The notes under the pieces were generated by a model. It saw only the letters and a program-made list of their open reading frames with translations, had not been told where the DNA came from and made no database searches. The position numbers were made by a program, and so were the translations under genes. This document shows positions 31,557-41,029 of a DNA stretch of 64,000 nucleotides, piece by piece. Where the stretch lies: assembly GCF_014873945.1 (NCBI RefSeq), contig NZ_JADBEC010000002.1, positions 1,860,001 to 1,924,000 on the forward strand, given 5' to 3'. The stretch comes from Rhizobium viscosum. GTDB lineage: Bacteria; Pseudomonadota; Alphaproteobacteria; Rhizobiales; Rhizobiaceae. Positions within the stretch are counted from its first letter, which is position 1. Each line of letters begins with the position of its first letter.

Positions 31557-33476
31557 TCACGGTTGGAGTTTGACAAACCGATTGGCGTTCGCTGACGCAT
31601 CCATGTCTTTCCGCCGGAAGTAGATCGCCCGCCCGCAGCGGATCGGGCTGTACCCCTGCACGATGATGATCTGCTCATCCTTGCGCATCGATTGGGTGAT
31701 CTCATGCGGCATGATCAGTGGCCGCCGCTGGAAATTGACGCTCTCCGACTTCCGCGATGCGCTGTTCTTTGTATCCAAGCCGATGTTGCGAGAGCTTCCC
31801 TTCACCTCCACCGTCATCTCGCCGCATTGCGTCGAGACGTTTCGGGCGGTGTCGAGCGCCTTGATTGCCGCATAGGAGGCGAAGGCGCACCCGTCGATCC
31901 ACGATGTTGCACCATCTTTCCCGAAGTGCCGCTCCAACTGACCGACCGACTGGTACATCAACATCATTGAGATCCCATACTTGCGGCCGCGATCGCGCGC
32001 CTCCTCCAGAACGCGCATGTAGCCGAGCAGATCGACCTCATCGAGCATGAACAGCGTCCGGCGAGTGAATGCGCCGTCCGCTTGAACCATCGCATTGATC
32101 AGCGCGCCTATGATGACCCGGGCGATGCCGGGATAGAACCGCAGGATCGAGGCCGGAATATTCAAAAACACATCCCTTCGTCCGCTGACGATATCGCTGG
32201 ATCTGAAAGCATTGCCGCAGACGAGAGCGGCATAGCTGTCGAGTGACAGCCATTGCGTGTCCTTCGACGCCGTCGAATAGACGCCGGAGAAGGTTTGCTC
32301 GGTCATGTTGGTGAAGACGCCGAGCGTTTCGCGGATGAAGGCCGACCCCGAATTCTCCTGAATGTCGCGCAGCATCGCCAGCACCGACGGCTCGGGCTCG
32401 GACACGATCTGGCGCAGGCTGCGCAGGTTTCGCCTTCCTGCGTATTCTGGCGACAGCATGACGTGTGCGAGCAGTCCGGTTAGAAGATTGTGCGCCTGGC
32501 TCTGGAAGTATGAGCCGGTCGAGCTTTCGAAGCGCACGCTCTCCGAGAGAAGCATGTGGGCGATCCCGACAATATCCTCCTCCTTATGTTTCGACGTTTG
32601 GATTCCGTCGAGTACGTTGAAGCCCATGATCGGGTTGGTCGGATCGAGTACCATCACCTCTCGCTTCAAAACGCGCGTGCGGTGTTCGACGACCATCGGC
32701 GCGACCTCCGTGGATGGGTCGAGGCAAATCAGCGGCCCGGTATAGCGCAGCGCCGTTGGCACGACGTTGCTGGTGGTTTTGTAGCCACCCGATCCGGCAA
32801 AGAAGAGCATATGGGTGGAATCGAAATCCTGCCCGTAGGTGAGCAGTGGAGCCTTGCCGCCTTGGCCCCAAGTCGAGCTATCATTCGGATCGAAGGGCAA
32901 CTCATGGACGATTTCCTTGTCGACGCGATAGCGCTCGCCGACGACAATCTCACCATTTGGTGGAAACAATTTTCCCGCCGCCAACATCGAAAGCCAGTCC
33001 GCGTCGCCGAAGGTCGCGCGCCGCGCCCGTTTGATCTGCTCGGGCACGACGGTAGAGATACGGGCCGCGACGGCTACGGCCATGAAGCCGCATAACGCCC
33101 CGATCACGACAATCATGTCGAGATAGAAGAGGGCGTTGTCCCATGTGACCATACCGCGCTCAACGGGTGGAGCGAGGCGTCCATATTCTCTCAGTCCATA
33201 GAAGCCAGCCACCCCTAAAAAGCACAACAGGCTTGTCATGGCGATTGGCCGCCGATGATGCAGAGGCAAGGCCCAAACGGTCAAGAGCCCGGCGAGTGGT
33301 CCGAACAAGAGCGCGGGCATGGGAGCAGTGCGCAGGAACCAGTACTCCGTTTTGCCCGACATGCCGACGGCCAGTCCCATCCACCGCCAATCGGCGATGT
33401 AAACCGTGATTGCGGTGACGGTGATCGGCACGAGGATAAGCAACAGGCTTGGATGCGTTTTTCGCTTCAGTGCCAT
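31557..33476 (-). CDS. traG: TraG type IV coupling protein
   Basis: Ti-type coupling protein (VirD4 class), 639 residues, that brings the TraA-bound DNA strand to the secretion channel. Four hydrophobic N-terminal segments (LLLILVPITVTAITVYIADW and following) anchor it in the inner membrane; Walker A GSGGYKTT is at about residues 228-235, Walker B in LFMLDEVDLLGYMRVLEEAR. Read in the order traC-traD-traG on the minus strand with overlapping ends. It should serve the virB channel at 6.9-16.5 kb. Confidence 0.93.
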   Translation of the reverse strand: MALKRKTHPSLLLILVPITVTAITVYIADWRWMGLAVGMSGKTEYWFLRTAPMPALLFGPLAGLLTVWALPLHHRRPIAMTSLLCFLGVAGFYGLREYGRLAPPVERGMVTWDNALFYLDMIVVIGALCGFMAVAVAARISTVVPEQIKRARRATFGDADWLSMLAAGKLFPPNGEIVVGERYRVDKEIVHELPFDPNDSSTWGQGGKAPLLTYGQDFDSTHMLFFAGSGGYKTTSNVVPTALRYTGPLICLDPSTEVAPMVVEHRTRVLKREVMVLDPTNPIMGFNVLDGIQTSKHKEEDIVGIAHMLLSESVRFESSTGSYFQSQAHNLLTGLLAHVMLSPEYAGRRNLRSLRQIVSEPEPSVLAMLRDIQENSGSAFIRETLGVFTNMTEQTFSGVYSTASKDTQWLSLDSYAALVCGNAFRSSDIVSGRRDVFLNIPASILRFYPGIARVIIGALINAMVQADGAFTRRTLFMLDEVDLLGYMRVLEEARDRGRKYGISMMLMYQSVGQLERHFGKDGATSWIDGCAFASYAAIKALDTARNVSTQCGEMTVEVKGSSRNIGLDTKNSASRKSESVNFQRRPLIMPHEITQSMRKDEQIIIVQGYSPIRCGRAIYFRRKDMDASANANRFVKLQP

Positions 33477-33706
33477 TCCATCATCTCCTCGGCGCGCGAG
33501 ACCTCGACACTCAGCGAAGAGGCCTTGAAGGCCTCTTCGCCGATATCGCGCAGCCGCCGGTGCTCCAGCGAGCCCGCTGCCACTCTTGCCAGTTCGAGCA
33601 GGCTGCCGAGCAGGAATGCCCGGTCGGCCTTCGACAAGCCCGCTTTGACGACGATACCGCCGAGCAGGAATTTTTCGCGGGCCTCCTGTTTTCGGTCAGC
33701 CGTCAT
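33467..33706 (-). CDS. traD: TraD conjugal transfer protein
   Basis: A 79-residue Ti-type TraD, always found between traC and traG. Conserved part: AREKFLLGGIVVKAGLSKAD, RAFLLGSLLELARVAAG. It overlaps traG by 10 bases and traC by 11. The family is thought to be an accessory of the oriT-processing complex; its exact role is unclear. Confidence 0.85.
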   Translation of the reverse strand: MTADRKQEAREKFLLGGIVVKAGLSKADRAFLLGSLLELARVAAGSLEHRRLRDIGEEAFKASSLSVEVSRAEEMMEWH

Positions 33707-33983
33707 TTGAAACCGTCTTCGGCGTTCCAGCCGCGCTATCCGTTGATCGACGCGCCGGAACAGGTGCGCCTCCAGACCCTGTCTTCTCTCGGCTGCGAAA
33801 TCGCGCGGCGATCTCTTCGAAGATCCGATCCACCTCCTCGTCCGCGATCTCCATCTCCGCCAGCCCCGATTTCGTGGCGGCCCTGGCGAAGCGCTCTGCG
33901 GATTTAACTATCAGAAAACGTCTGCGCTCTCGAAGCTTCTCGATCTGGGCATCGAGATCGGAAAGCGATGATTTGGCCGCCAT
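33696..33983 (-). CDS. traC: TraC conjugal transfer protein
   Basis: A 95-residue Ti-type TraC, first gene of traCDG. SSLSDLDAQIEKLRERRRFL and IVKSAERFARAATKSGLAEM match the family; the last ~30 residues are polar and variable. TraC is an accessory to TraA at oriT. It starts 220 bp from the divergent traA gene, with oriT between them. Confidence 0.83.
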   Translation of the reverse strand: MAAKSSLSDLDAQIEKLRERRRFLIVKSAERFARAATKSGLAEMEIADEEVDRIFEEIAARFRSREKTGSGGAPVPARRSTDSAAGTPKTVSNDG

Positions 33984-34151
33984 TGATGAATTCTCCCTCC
34001 AGCGAGCTGACGTCTATCCAGCAATTATACTAACTAGAATAGAATAGTTAAATAGGCTATTTTGCAATCAACCAAAAACGTCGCAGCCGGAAGTCCGGCC
34101 GAAGGCCATGTTCCGGAAAAGCGGCATCGGCCCTCCGGTCCGATCGGTTTG

Positions 34152-34181
34152 AGGGCGCAATATACGTCGCTGGCGCGACGT
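34152..34181. other. oriT: Origin of transfer (oriT), nic region and hairpin
   Basis: AGGGCGCA at 34152-34159 followed by ATATACG matches the Q-type (RSF1010/Ti) nick region, which in RSF1010 reads TAAGTGCGCCCT on the other strand. Directly next to it is a perfect hairpin ACGTCGC-TGGC-GCGACGT (34164-34181). It lies between divergent traC and traA, where Ti-type plasmids carry oriT, 24 bp before traA. An AT-rich block with palindrome AAATAG-G-CTATTT (34050-34062) lies on the traC side. Confidence 0.75.
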
Positions 34182-34204
34182 GCTTGGAAGATCGGGAGAC
34201 GGCA

Positions 34205-37200
34205 GTGGCGATCATGTTCGTCAGAGCGCAGGTGATCAGTAGGGGAGCGGGACGCAGCATCGTCTCTGCCGCCGCCTATCGCCATCGCGCCCGGATGATG
34301 GACGAGCAGGCTGGGACGTCGTTCAGTTATCGCGGCGGGTCGAGAGAACTGGTGCATGAAGAGTTGGCCCTGCCCGATCAGATTCCGGCCTGGCTGAAGG
34401 CTGCCGTTGAAGGCAGGAGCGTGGCCGGGGCCAGCGAGGCGCTTTGGAATGCGGCCGATGTTTTCGAGAAGCGTGCTGACGCGCAGCTTGCCCGGGAGCT
34501 GATCATCGCGCTACCGGAAGAGCTGACGCGGGTGGAGAACATCGCCCTGGTGCGCGAGTTCGTTCGGGACAATCTGACCTCGAACGGCATGGTTGCCGAC
34601 TGGGTCTATCACGATAGGCAAGGCAATCCGCATATCCATCTGATGATGACGCTTCGCCCCCTGACCGAGGATGGTTTCGGGCCGAAGAAGGTTGCTGTTC
34701 TTGGCGAGGACGACGAGCCCTTGCGCGTCGTGACGCCGGATCGGCCAAACGGCAAGATCGTCTACAAGCTGTGGGCCGGCGATAAGGAGACCGTGAAGGC
34801 ATGGAAGATCGCCTGGGCGGACACTGCGAACCGGCATCTGGCGCTTGCCGGCCATGACATCCGTGTCGACGGCCGCTCCTATGCCGAACAGGGCCTCGAT
34901 GGTATTGCCCAAAAACATCTCGGGCCGGAGAAGGCGTCACTCGCCCGAAGAGGCGTTGAGATGTATTTCGCGCCGGCCGATCTTGCCCGCCGGCAGGATA
35001 TGGCTGACCGGCTGCTCGCCGATCCGGAGCTTCTGCTGAAGCAGCTTGGCAATGAGCGCTCCACATTCGATGAGAAGGATATTGCCAAAGCGCTGCATCG
35101 CTATGTCGACGATCCCATCGACTTTACCAATATCAGGGCGCGTCTGATGGCCTCGGACGATCTTGTCCTTCTGAAGTCACAGCAGGTCGAAGCCGAAACC
35201 GGCAAGGTATCGGAACCGGCGATCTTCGCCACGCGCGAGATCCTTCGGATCGAATACGACATGGCAGAATCGGCGAGCGTTCTTGCCGATCGCACCGGCT
35301 TCGGTGTCACCGCCTCTCGGGTGGCAGACGCGATCAAAAATGTCGAGACCAAGGATTCGGAAAGGTCGTTCCAGCTCGATCCGGAGCAGGTCGATGCTAT
35401 CAGGCATGTCACCGGCGACAGTGGCATTGCCGCCGTCGTCGGGCTTGCCGGTGCCGGCAAGTCGACCCTGCTTGCCGCAGCAAGAGTTGCCTGGGAAAGC
35501 GACGGTCGGCGTGTGGTTGGCGCAGCACTTGCCGGCAAGGCGGCCGAGGGCTTGGAGGACAGTTCCGGGATAAGATCCCGGACGCTCGCCTCCTGGGAAC
35601 TGGCATGGGCCAACGGGCGCGATTTGCTCGAACGCGGCAACGTGCTTGTCATCGACGAGGCCGGTATGGTCTCGTCACAGCAGATGGGCCGCGTGCTGAA
35701 GATCGCCGAAGATGCGGGGGCGAAAGTCGTCCTGGTCGGTGATGCGATGCAGCTGCAGCCGATCCAAGCTGGCGCGGCGTTCCGGGCGATCAGCGACCGC
35801 GTTGGCTTTGCCGAACTCGCCGGCGTGCGCCGACAGCGTGAGGAGTGGGCGCGTGAGGCCTCGCGTCTCTTCGCTCGTGGTCATGTCGAAGAGGGGCTTG
35901 ATGCCTATGCGCAGCATGGCCGCCTTGTTGAATCGGAGACGCGCGAGGAAATCGTCAAACGTATCGTTGCCGATTGGACCGATGCCCGGCGTGACCTTCT
36001 GCGGAACTCCGCCGAAGGCGAGGACGCGCGGCGTCTTCGTGGTGATGAGTTACTTGTTCTGGCCCACACCAATGACGATGTGAAGCGTCTCAACGAATCT
36101 CTGCGCAACGTCATGATGCAGGAGGGTGCGCTTACCGATACGCGCGCATTCCGGACTGCGCGTGGGCTTCGCGAGTTCGCCGTCGGCGATCGGATCATCT
36201 TTCTCGAAAACGCTCGTTTCCTCGAACCGCGTGCGCGGCATCTCGGTCCTCAATATGTAAAGAACGGTATGCTCGGCACGGTCGTTTCAACCGGTGACAA
36301 ACGGGGAGGCACGCTGCTGGCCGTCCGTCTCGACAATGGCCGTGACGTCGTCATCAGCGAGGACAGCTATCGCAATATCGATCACGGTTATGCGGCGACC
36401 ATCCACAAGTCTCAAGGGTCCACCGTCGACCGGACCTTCGTACTCGCCACCGCCATGATGGACCAGCATCTGACCTATGTGTCGATGACGCGCCATCGCG
36501 ACCGCGCCGACCTCTATGCCGCAAGCGAAGATTTCGAGGCGAAGCCGGAATGGGGACGGAAGCCGCGGATCGACCATGCCGCTGGCGTTACCGGTGAGCT
36601 CGTGGAAACCGGGCTGGCGAAGTTCCGGCCCAGTGACGAAGACGCGGATGAAAGCCCCTATGCCGACGTGAAGACCGATGATGGCGCCGTTCATCGTCTT
36701 TGGGGCGTGAGCCTGCCGAAGGCGCTGGAAGAGGGCGGCGTCTGGGAAGGTGATACGGTGGTCCTGCGCAAGGACGGCGTCGAACAGGTCACGGTGACCG
36801 TGCCCGTTATCGACGAGAAAACGGGAAAAAAGAGTTTCGAGGAACGGACGGTCGATCGCAATGTCTGGACCGCCAGGCAGGTCGAATCCGCAGAAGATCG
36901 CCAAGGGCGCATCGGGCGGGAGAGCCATCGCCCGGAATTGTTCAAGCAGCTTGTGGAGCGCCTGTCGCGATCCGACGCCAAGACGACGACGCTCGATTTT
37001 GAAAGCGAGGAGGGCTATCGGGCGCATGCGAAAGATTTTGCGCGGCGGCGCGGCATCGACACGCTCGCCGGGGTCGTAGCCGGGATGGAGGATGGCGTTT
37101 CGGGACGGCTGGCGTGGATTGCGGAAAAGCGCGAGCAGGTGGCGAAGCTTTGGGAGCGGGCGAGCGATGCGCTCGGCTTCGCGATCGAGCGTGAGCGCCA

Positions 37201-38836
37201 CGTCTCGTATCACGAGGAGCTGAATGAATCGCGCGCCGCGGATATCGCGATTGGCGGAAAGCATCTGATCCCGTCCACCACGATCTTTGCCCGCAGCGTC
37301 GATGAGGATGCGCGCCGGGCGCAGCTCGCCTCCGAACGGTGGACGGAGCGGGAAGCGATCCTTCGTCCGGTGCTCGAGAAAATCTATCGCGATCCGGACC
37401 ATGCGCTTGATCGCCTGAATGCGCTGGCATCGGATGCGACGATCGAGCCGCGCAGACTTGCTGGCGATCTTTCCGCCAGGCCAGGCAAACTCGGCCGGCT
37501 GCGCGGTTCCGACCTTCTGGTCGACGGTCGTGCCGATCGTGACGAACGCAATGCTGCCACAGCCGCGCTGTCGGAATTGCTACCACTCGTACGCGCCCAT
37601 GCAACCGAGTTCCGCCGGCAGGCCGAGCGCTTCGGCATCCGGGAGGAGCAGCGCCGCGCGCATATGTCCTTGTCAGTCCCAGCGCTCTCGAAGCCGGCGA
37701 TGGCGCGTCTGGTGGAAATCGAGGCAATCCGGAACCGGGGCGGGGATGATGCCTATAAGACCGCCTTCACCTATGCCGCCGAGGATCGTCTGCTGGTGCA
37801 GGAGGTCAAAGCCGTCAACGATGCCTTGACCGCCCGCTTCGGCTGGAGCGCTTTTACGGTGAAGGCGGATGCGGTTGCCGAGCGCAACATGGCCGAACGC
37901 ATGCCGGATGATCTTGCTCCCGAGCGTCGCAATCAGCTCACGCGCCTGTTCACCGTCATCAGGCGCTTTGCCGAGGAACAGCATCTGACCGAGAAACAGG
38001 ATCGCTCCAAGATTGTTGCCGGCGCCAGCGTCGAAGGCGGAAAGGAGACCGTGCCCGTGTTGCCGATGCTCGCCGCCGTGACCGAGTTCAAAACACCGGC
38101 GGAAGACGAGGCGCGAACACGGGCGCTCGCCGTTGCGCACTATCGCCATCGTCGCATGGCGCTCGTTGAAATGGCGAAGCGTATCTGGCGTGATCCGGCC
38201 GGCACGGTTGGCAAGATCGAGGATCTTGTCGTGAAAGGCTTTGCCGGTGAACGGATTGCGACGGCGGTCGGCAATGACGCCGCCGCCTATGGTGCGCTGC
38301 GTGGCTCTGATCGCATCGTGGATCGTCTGCTCGCCGTCGGCCGGGAGCGAAAGGAAGCGCTCCAGGCCCTGCCGGAAGCTGCAGACCGGGTGCGTTCGCT
38401 TGGTGCGTCCTATGTCAGCGCCCTCGAATCGGAAATGCGGGCCATCACCGAAGAGCGCCGGCGCATGGCGGTCGCCGTCCCCGGCCTGTCGCAAGCGGCA
38501 GAGGAGGCTCTGAGGAGGCTGGCTGCTAACATGAGAAAGCAGGCGAAGGAAAAGAGCGCCAAGGTCGATGGTGCCGGGCGCTCGCTGGAACCGAACATCA
38601 GGCAGGAGTTCGCCGCCGTTAGCAGGGCGCTCGACGAGCGATTCGGCCACAATGCGATCCTTCGTGGAGAGGCGGACGTCGTCAATCGCGTATCGCCGGC
38701 ACAGCGTCGCGCTTTTGAGGCAATGCGGGAGCGCCTGCAGGCTTTGCAGCAAACGGTTCGCACGCAGAGTGGCCAGGAGGTCATTTTGGAACCCCAGCGC
38801 CGCGCCATCGATCGCGCCCGCGGTGTCAGCCGATAG
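34205..38836 (+). CDS. traA: TraA relaxase-helicase
   Basis: Ti-type relaxase of 1543 residues that nicks oriT and unwinds the transferred strand. The N-terminal MobQ/MobA-like relaxase domain (AQVISRGAGRSIVSAAAYRH) has its histidine motif in NPHIHLMMTLRPL near residue 143; a RecD-like helicase domain follows with Walker A GLAGAGKST at about 413-421 and Walker B VLVIDEAGMVSSQQMG. The C-terminal ~600 residues are helical and repetitive. GTG at 34205 is chosen as start (MAIMFVRAQ type N-terminus); ATG 34214 is the alternative. Confidence 0.93.
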   Translation: MAIMFVRAQVISRGAGRSIVSAAAYRHRARMMDEQAGTSFSYRGGSRELVHEELALPDQIPAWLKAAVEGRSVAGASEALWNAADVFEKRADAQLARELIIALPEELTRVENIALVREFVRDNLTSNGMVADWVYHDRQGNPHIHLMMTLRPLTEDGFGPKKVAVLGEDDEPLRVVTPDRPNGKIVYKLWAGDKETVKAWKIAWADTANRHLALAGHDIRVDGRSYAEQGLDGIAQKHLGPEKASLARRGVEMYFAPADLARRQDMADRLLADPELLLKQLGNERSTFDEKDIAKALHRYVDDPIDFTNIRARLMASDDLVLLKSQQVEAETGKVSEPAIFATREILRIEYDMAESASVLADRTGFGVTASRVADAIKNVETKDSERSFQLDPEQVDAIRHVTGDSGIAAVVGLAGAGKSTLLAAARVAWESDGRRVVGAALAGKAAEGLEDSSGIRSRTLASWELAWANGRDLLERGNVLVIDEAGMVSSQQMGRVLKIAEDAGAKVVLVGDAMQLQPIQAGAAFRAISDRVGFAELAGVRRQREEWAREASRLFARGHVEEGLDAYAQHGRLVESETREEIVKRIVADWTDARRDLLRNSAEGEDARRLRGDELLVLAHTNDDVKRLNESLRNVMMQEGALTDTRAFRTARGLREFAVGDRIIFLENARFLEPRARHLGPQYVKNGMLGTVVSTGDKRGGTLLAVRLDNGRDVVISEDSYRNIDHGYAATIHKSQGSTVDRTFVLATAMMDQHLTYVSMTRHRDRADLYAASEDFEAKPEWGRKPRIDHAAGVTGELVETGLAKFRPSDEDADESPYADVKTDDGAVHRLWGVSLPKALEEGGVWEGDTVVLRKDGVEQVTVTVPVIDEKTGKKSFEERTVDRNVWTARQVESAEDRQGRIGRESHRPELFKQLVERLSRSDAKTTTLDFESEEGYRAHAKDFARRRGIDTLAGVVAGMEDGVSGRLAWIAEKREQVAKLWERASDALGFAIERERHVSYHEELNESRAADIAIGGKHLIPSTTIFARSVDEDARRAQLASERWTEREAILRPVLEKIYRDPDHALDRLNALASDATIEPRRLAGDLSARPGKLGRLRGSDLLVDGRADRDERNAATAALSELLPLVRAHATEFRRQAERFGIREEQRRAHMSLSVPALSKPAMARLVEIEAIRNRGGDDAYKTAFTYAAEDRLLVQEVKAVNDALTARFGWSAFTVKADAVAERNMAERMPDDLAPERRNQLTRLFTVIRRFAEEQHLTEKQDRSKIVAGASVEGGKETVPVLPMLAAVTEFKTPAEDEARTRALAVAHYRHRRMALVEMAKRIWRDPAGTVGKIEDLVVKGFAGERIATAVGNDAAAYGALRGSDRIVDRLLAVGRERKEALQALPEAADRVRSLGASYVSALESEMRAITEERRRMAVAVPGLSQAAEEALRRLAANMRKQAKEKSAKVDGAGRSLEPNIRQEFAAVSRALDERFGHNAILRGEADVVNRVSPAQRRAFEAMRERLQALQQTVRTQSGQEVILEPQRRAIDRARGVSR

Positions 38837-38864
38837 CCATTTGGAGAAACGAAAGGAAAAGGAT

Positions 38865-39116
38865 GTGGCAAACCAAGAAACCTCATACGACGTGATCGTC
38901 CGCGTCGAGATCGTCAACCAGGCGCGCGCCATCGTCACTGCCCGCGTCTACGAACTCGAGGACGCGGATCCAAGTGTGGCCGAGGCGCTGCGCCGGTGGC
39001 GCAGCCTTGTCAGGCAGATCGCCGAAACTGTGGCGCAAAAGTCGGCTTCGAAAGCGGTTTGTCGGGAAAAAGTATCGATCCAGCATCCAAAATGCAGCAA
39101 GCGGCGGACCATGTAA
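38865..39116 (+). CDS. Small protein downstream of traA
   Basis: An 83-residue protein beginning GTG GCA AAC at 38865 after an AAAGGAAAAGGA site, 28 bp after traA. Text: SYDVIVRVEIVNQARAIVTA, RVYELEDADPSVAEALRRWR. The residues from ~60 on are rich in Lys/Ser/Cys and may be less conserved. Likely co-transcribed with traA. No known function. Confidence 0.55.
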   Translation: MANQETSYDVIVRVEIVNQARAIVTARVYELEDADPSVAEALRRWRSLVRQIAETVAQKSASKAVCREKVSIQHPKCSKRRTM

Positions 39117-39178
39117 TTGTGTGGCAATTGTTGACCACGAGTGTCCAGTCATCGCCATGACCGGAGCCAACGAGACAT

Positions 39179-40072
39179 ATGCCCAGCAATTCGCATTCAC
39201 ATCGTCGATTTTTCAACAAGACGCTTTTCAACCGTCCGTTCAGGGCGTTGCCCCTGGGGGGTATTGCCTTACTGATAACGGCAACCGTTTCCGGATGCGC
39301 TGCCGTCCCGCTCAAGGAGGCGGGAACGCTCGCCTCCTACAAGAACCTCGGTCCGTCGAAGGGAACGCTCGCCAGGAAACGGCTCTATGTCGACGGACAG
39401 CAGCTGGCACGGGCCAAGACCGTTGCCATCGTCCCGACGGTCTTTTCCTTTGGCGCTGCGTCCAAGATCAAGTCTGAAGCCGACCGCTCTCTGGTTTCCA
39501 ATGCTCTGGACCGGGCGCTATGCGTGGCACTGAGTGACAAATACCAGATGGTCCCGGCCGGCCAGCCGGCAGATCTGACCGTTCGTTCGGTTGTTTCCGA
39601 CATCGTTCCAACCAACAAGGCCGTTGCCGGGGTCGCGACCGTTGTCAGCGTCGGTTCGGGCTTTGCCCTGCCTGTAAGTGTCCCGCGCCTGCCCTTCGGC
39701 CTCGGCGGCCTTGCGATCGAAGCCGAAGCGCTCGACGCCACGGGAATGCAAAATGCCGCAATGCTTTGGGCGCGGGGCGCAAACTCCATTCAGGATAATC
39801 CTCGCGTTTCCGAGGTTGGGGATGCCTATGGTCTCGCCGCGAAATTTGCCAATGACTTCTCACGGGTGCTGATCGCCGGAAAGGAACCGAAGGGGTTGAA
39901 CCTTTCGCTTCCGTCGAGACAACGCGCTCGCTCCTGGCTCGGCGGAAAGCCGAAATATGCTGCCTGTGATGCCTTCGGCCGCGCACCCGGGCTGATTGGC
40001 GTACTTGCTTCGAAGTATGGCGCTCCGCCGCAGTGGACGGAAAAGAAGCCAAAACCTCCAATGACGCATTGA
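39179..40072 (+). CDS. DUF3313-like exported lipoprotein
   Basis: A 297-residue protein with a basic N-terminus, hydrophobic stretch and lipobox VSGC (Cys40), so probably an outer-membrane lipoprotein. The mature part (AGTLASYKNLGPSKGTLARK, RAKTVAIVPTVFSFGAASK, ALDRALCVALSDKYQMV) resembles the DUF3313 family, whose function is unknown. It stands alone between traA and an unrelated exported protein. Confidence 0.65.
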   Translation: MPSNSHSHRRFFNKTLFNRPFRALPLGGIALLITATVSGCAAVPLKEAGTLASYKNLGPSKGTLARKRLYVDGQQLARAKTVAIVPTVFSFGAASKIKSEADRSLVSNALDRALCVALSDKYQMVPAGQPADLTVRSVVSDIVPTNKAVAGVATVVSVGSGFALPVSVPRLPFGLGGLAIEAEALDATGMQNAAMLWARGANSIQDNPRVSEVGDAYGLAAKFANDFSRVLIAGKEPKGLNLSLPSRQRARSWLGGKPKYAACDAFGRAPGLIGVLASKYGAPPQWTEKKPKPPMTH

Positions 40073-40363
40073 CGGCGGGCAGTCCAGGCGTCGTTAAGCC
40101 ACTCCGCGAAGGTTTTTCACAGGAGTCGGAGAAATCGGCCAGCCCCGCTGGCCGAGGACGGGCAGAGACAGTGCCGGAACCCCGCGGTATTGCTCTGCCC
40201 ACCTGCTTTTCGCCTGCAGGGAGCGTCAGGTCCTGGCGATCTCGCCCACGGCGATTTGCCTCCGTTGATAAGTGACCGATCCACTCCTGACGCAACATTC
40301 TTTCCTTTGGGTAGAGACGCTGTATTCTGATGTCGCCAGACACACTTCGATTTGAGGAAGAGT

Positions 40364-40942
40364 ATGCCTGTCGATCATCTTGAAATTCGCACGAAGACAA
40401 AAGCTCGCCTGGTCGGTTCGCTCGGCGACACGAAGTGTCGGACCATGGCAGGCCGGAACGGTTGGCACCATTTGAGGCGCATGGCGCTCAGCGTGATCAT
40501 TGCTGCCACACCCTCTTTGAGCTCGCCGGCATCCGCCGCCAATGTTCTCGAACGGGCAATCGAGGCCGCGCAGCCTTGCAAGCCTTTGAAGGTCAGGCAG
40601 GCGGTTTTGGGCGTGAAAGTCGAATTGGGCATCGACAAGCTCGACTTCGTCAAAATCGACACGATCGAGATCAAAGTGGACGGGGATTTGGCCGAGGCAA
40701 GCGCACTCGGCACGCTCGCTTGCAAGACGTCGGACGATGCCCCTCTCAAGGGCGGCTTCTCAGCAAAGGCTCGTATTCACCTGCAGGCAAATCTCGCCAC
40801 CTGCATCATGAACGCAAGTTCGATCGATATCATCGAGGCAAAGGGAGAGTTTGGCGACGTTGTCACAACATTTGAACCCGAGATTTCGGCCGCTCTTCGC
40901 AAGGGCGTGGAGAAGGCACTGAAGAAGCTCTGCGCGAGCTGA
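40364..40942 (+). CDS. Exported protein of unknown function
   Basis: Up to 192 residues. A hydrophobic stretch (RMALSVIIAATPSLSSPASA) with cleavage likely after ASA suggests a periplasmic protein; the mature part (CKPLKVRQAVLGVKVELGID, KLDFVKIDTIEIKVDGDLAE, LEADLASA-like repeats of beta-strand pattern) and two to three Cys suggest a beta-rich soluble fold. The start at 40364 has the best ribosome site (GAGGAAG), but ATG 40445 gives a more normal signal peptide length. Not recognised. Confidence 0.5.
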   Translation: MPVDHLEIRTKTKARLVGSLGDTKCRTMAGRNGWHHLRRMALSVIIAATPSLSSPASAANVLERAIEAAQPCKPLKVRQAVLGVKVELGIDKLDFVKIDTIEIKVDGDLAEASALGTLACKTSDDAPLKGGFSAKARIHLQANLATCIMNASSIDIIEAKGEFGDVVTTFEPEISAALRKGVEKALKKLCAS

Positions 40943-41029
40943 AATCGGAGGGGATAGGTGTAACGAGGTGATCGGTCCGCAGGCAGGCGGCTTGCCCATG
41001 CGGGTCGGCGCTTCATGGACACGGCGTCG

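Noticed and set aside
36287..38938. Two long minus-strand frames (371 and 421 residues) inside traA
   Set aside because: Mirror frames of a large GC-rich gene with no protein motifs.
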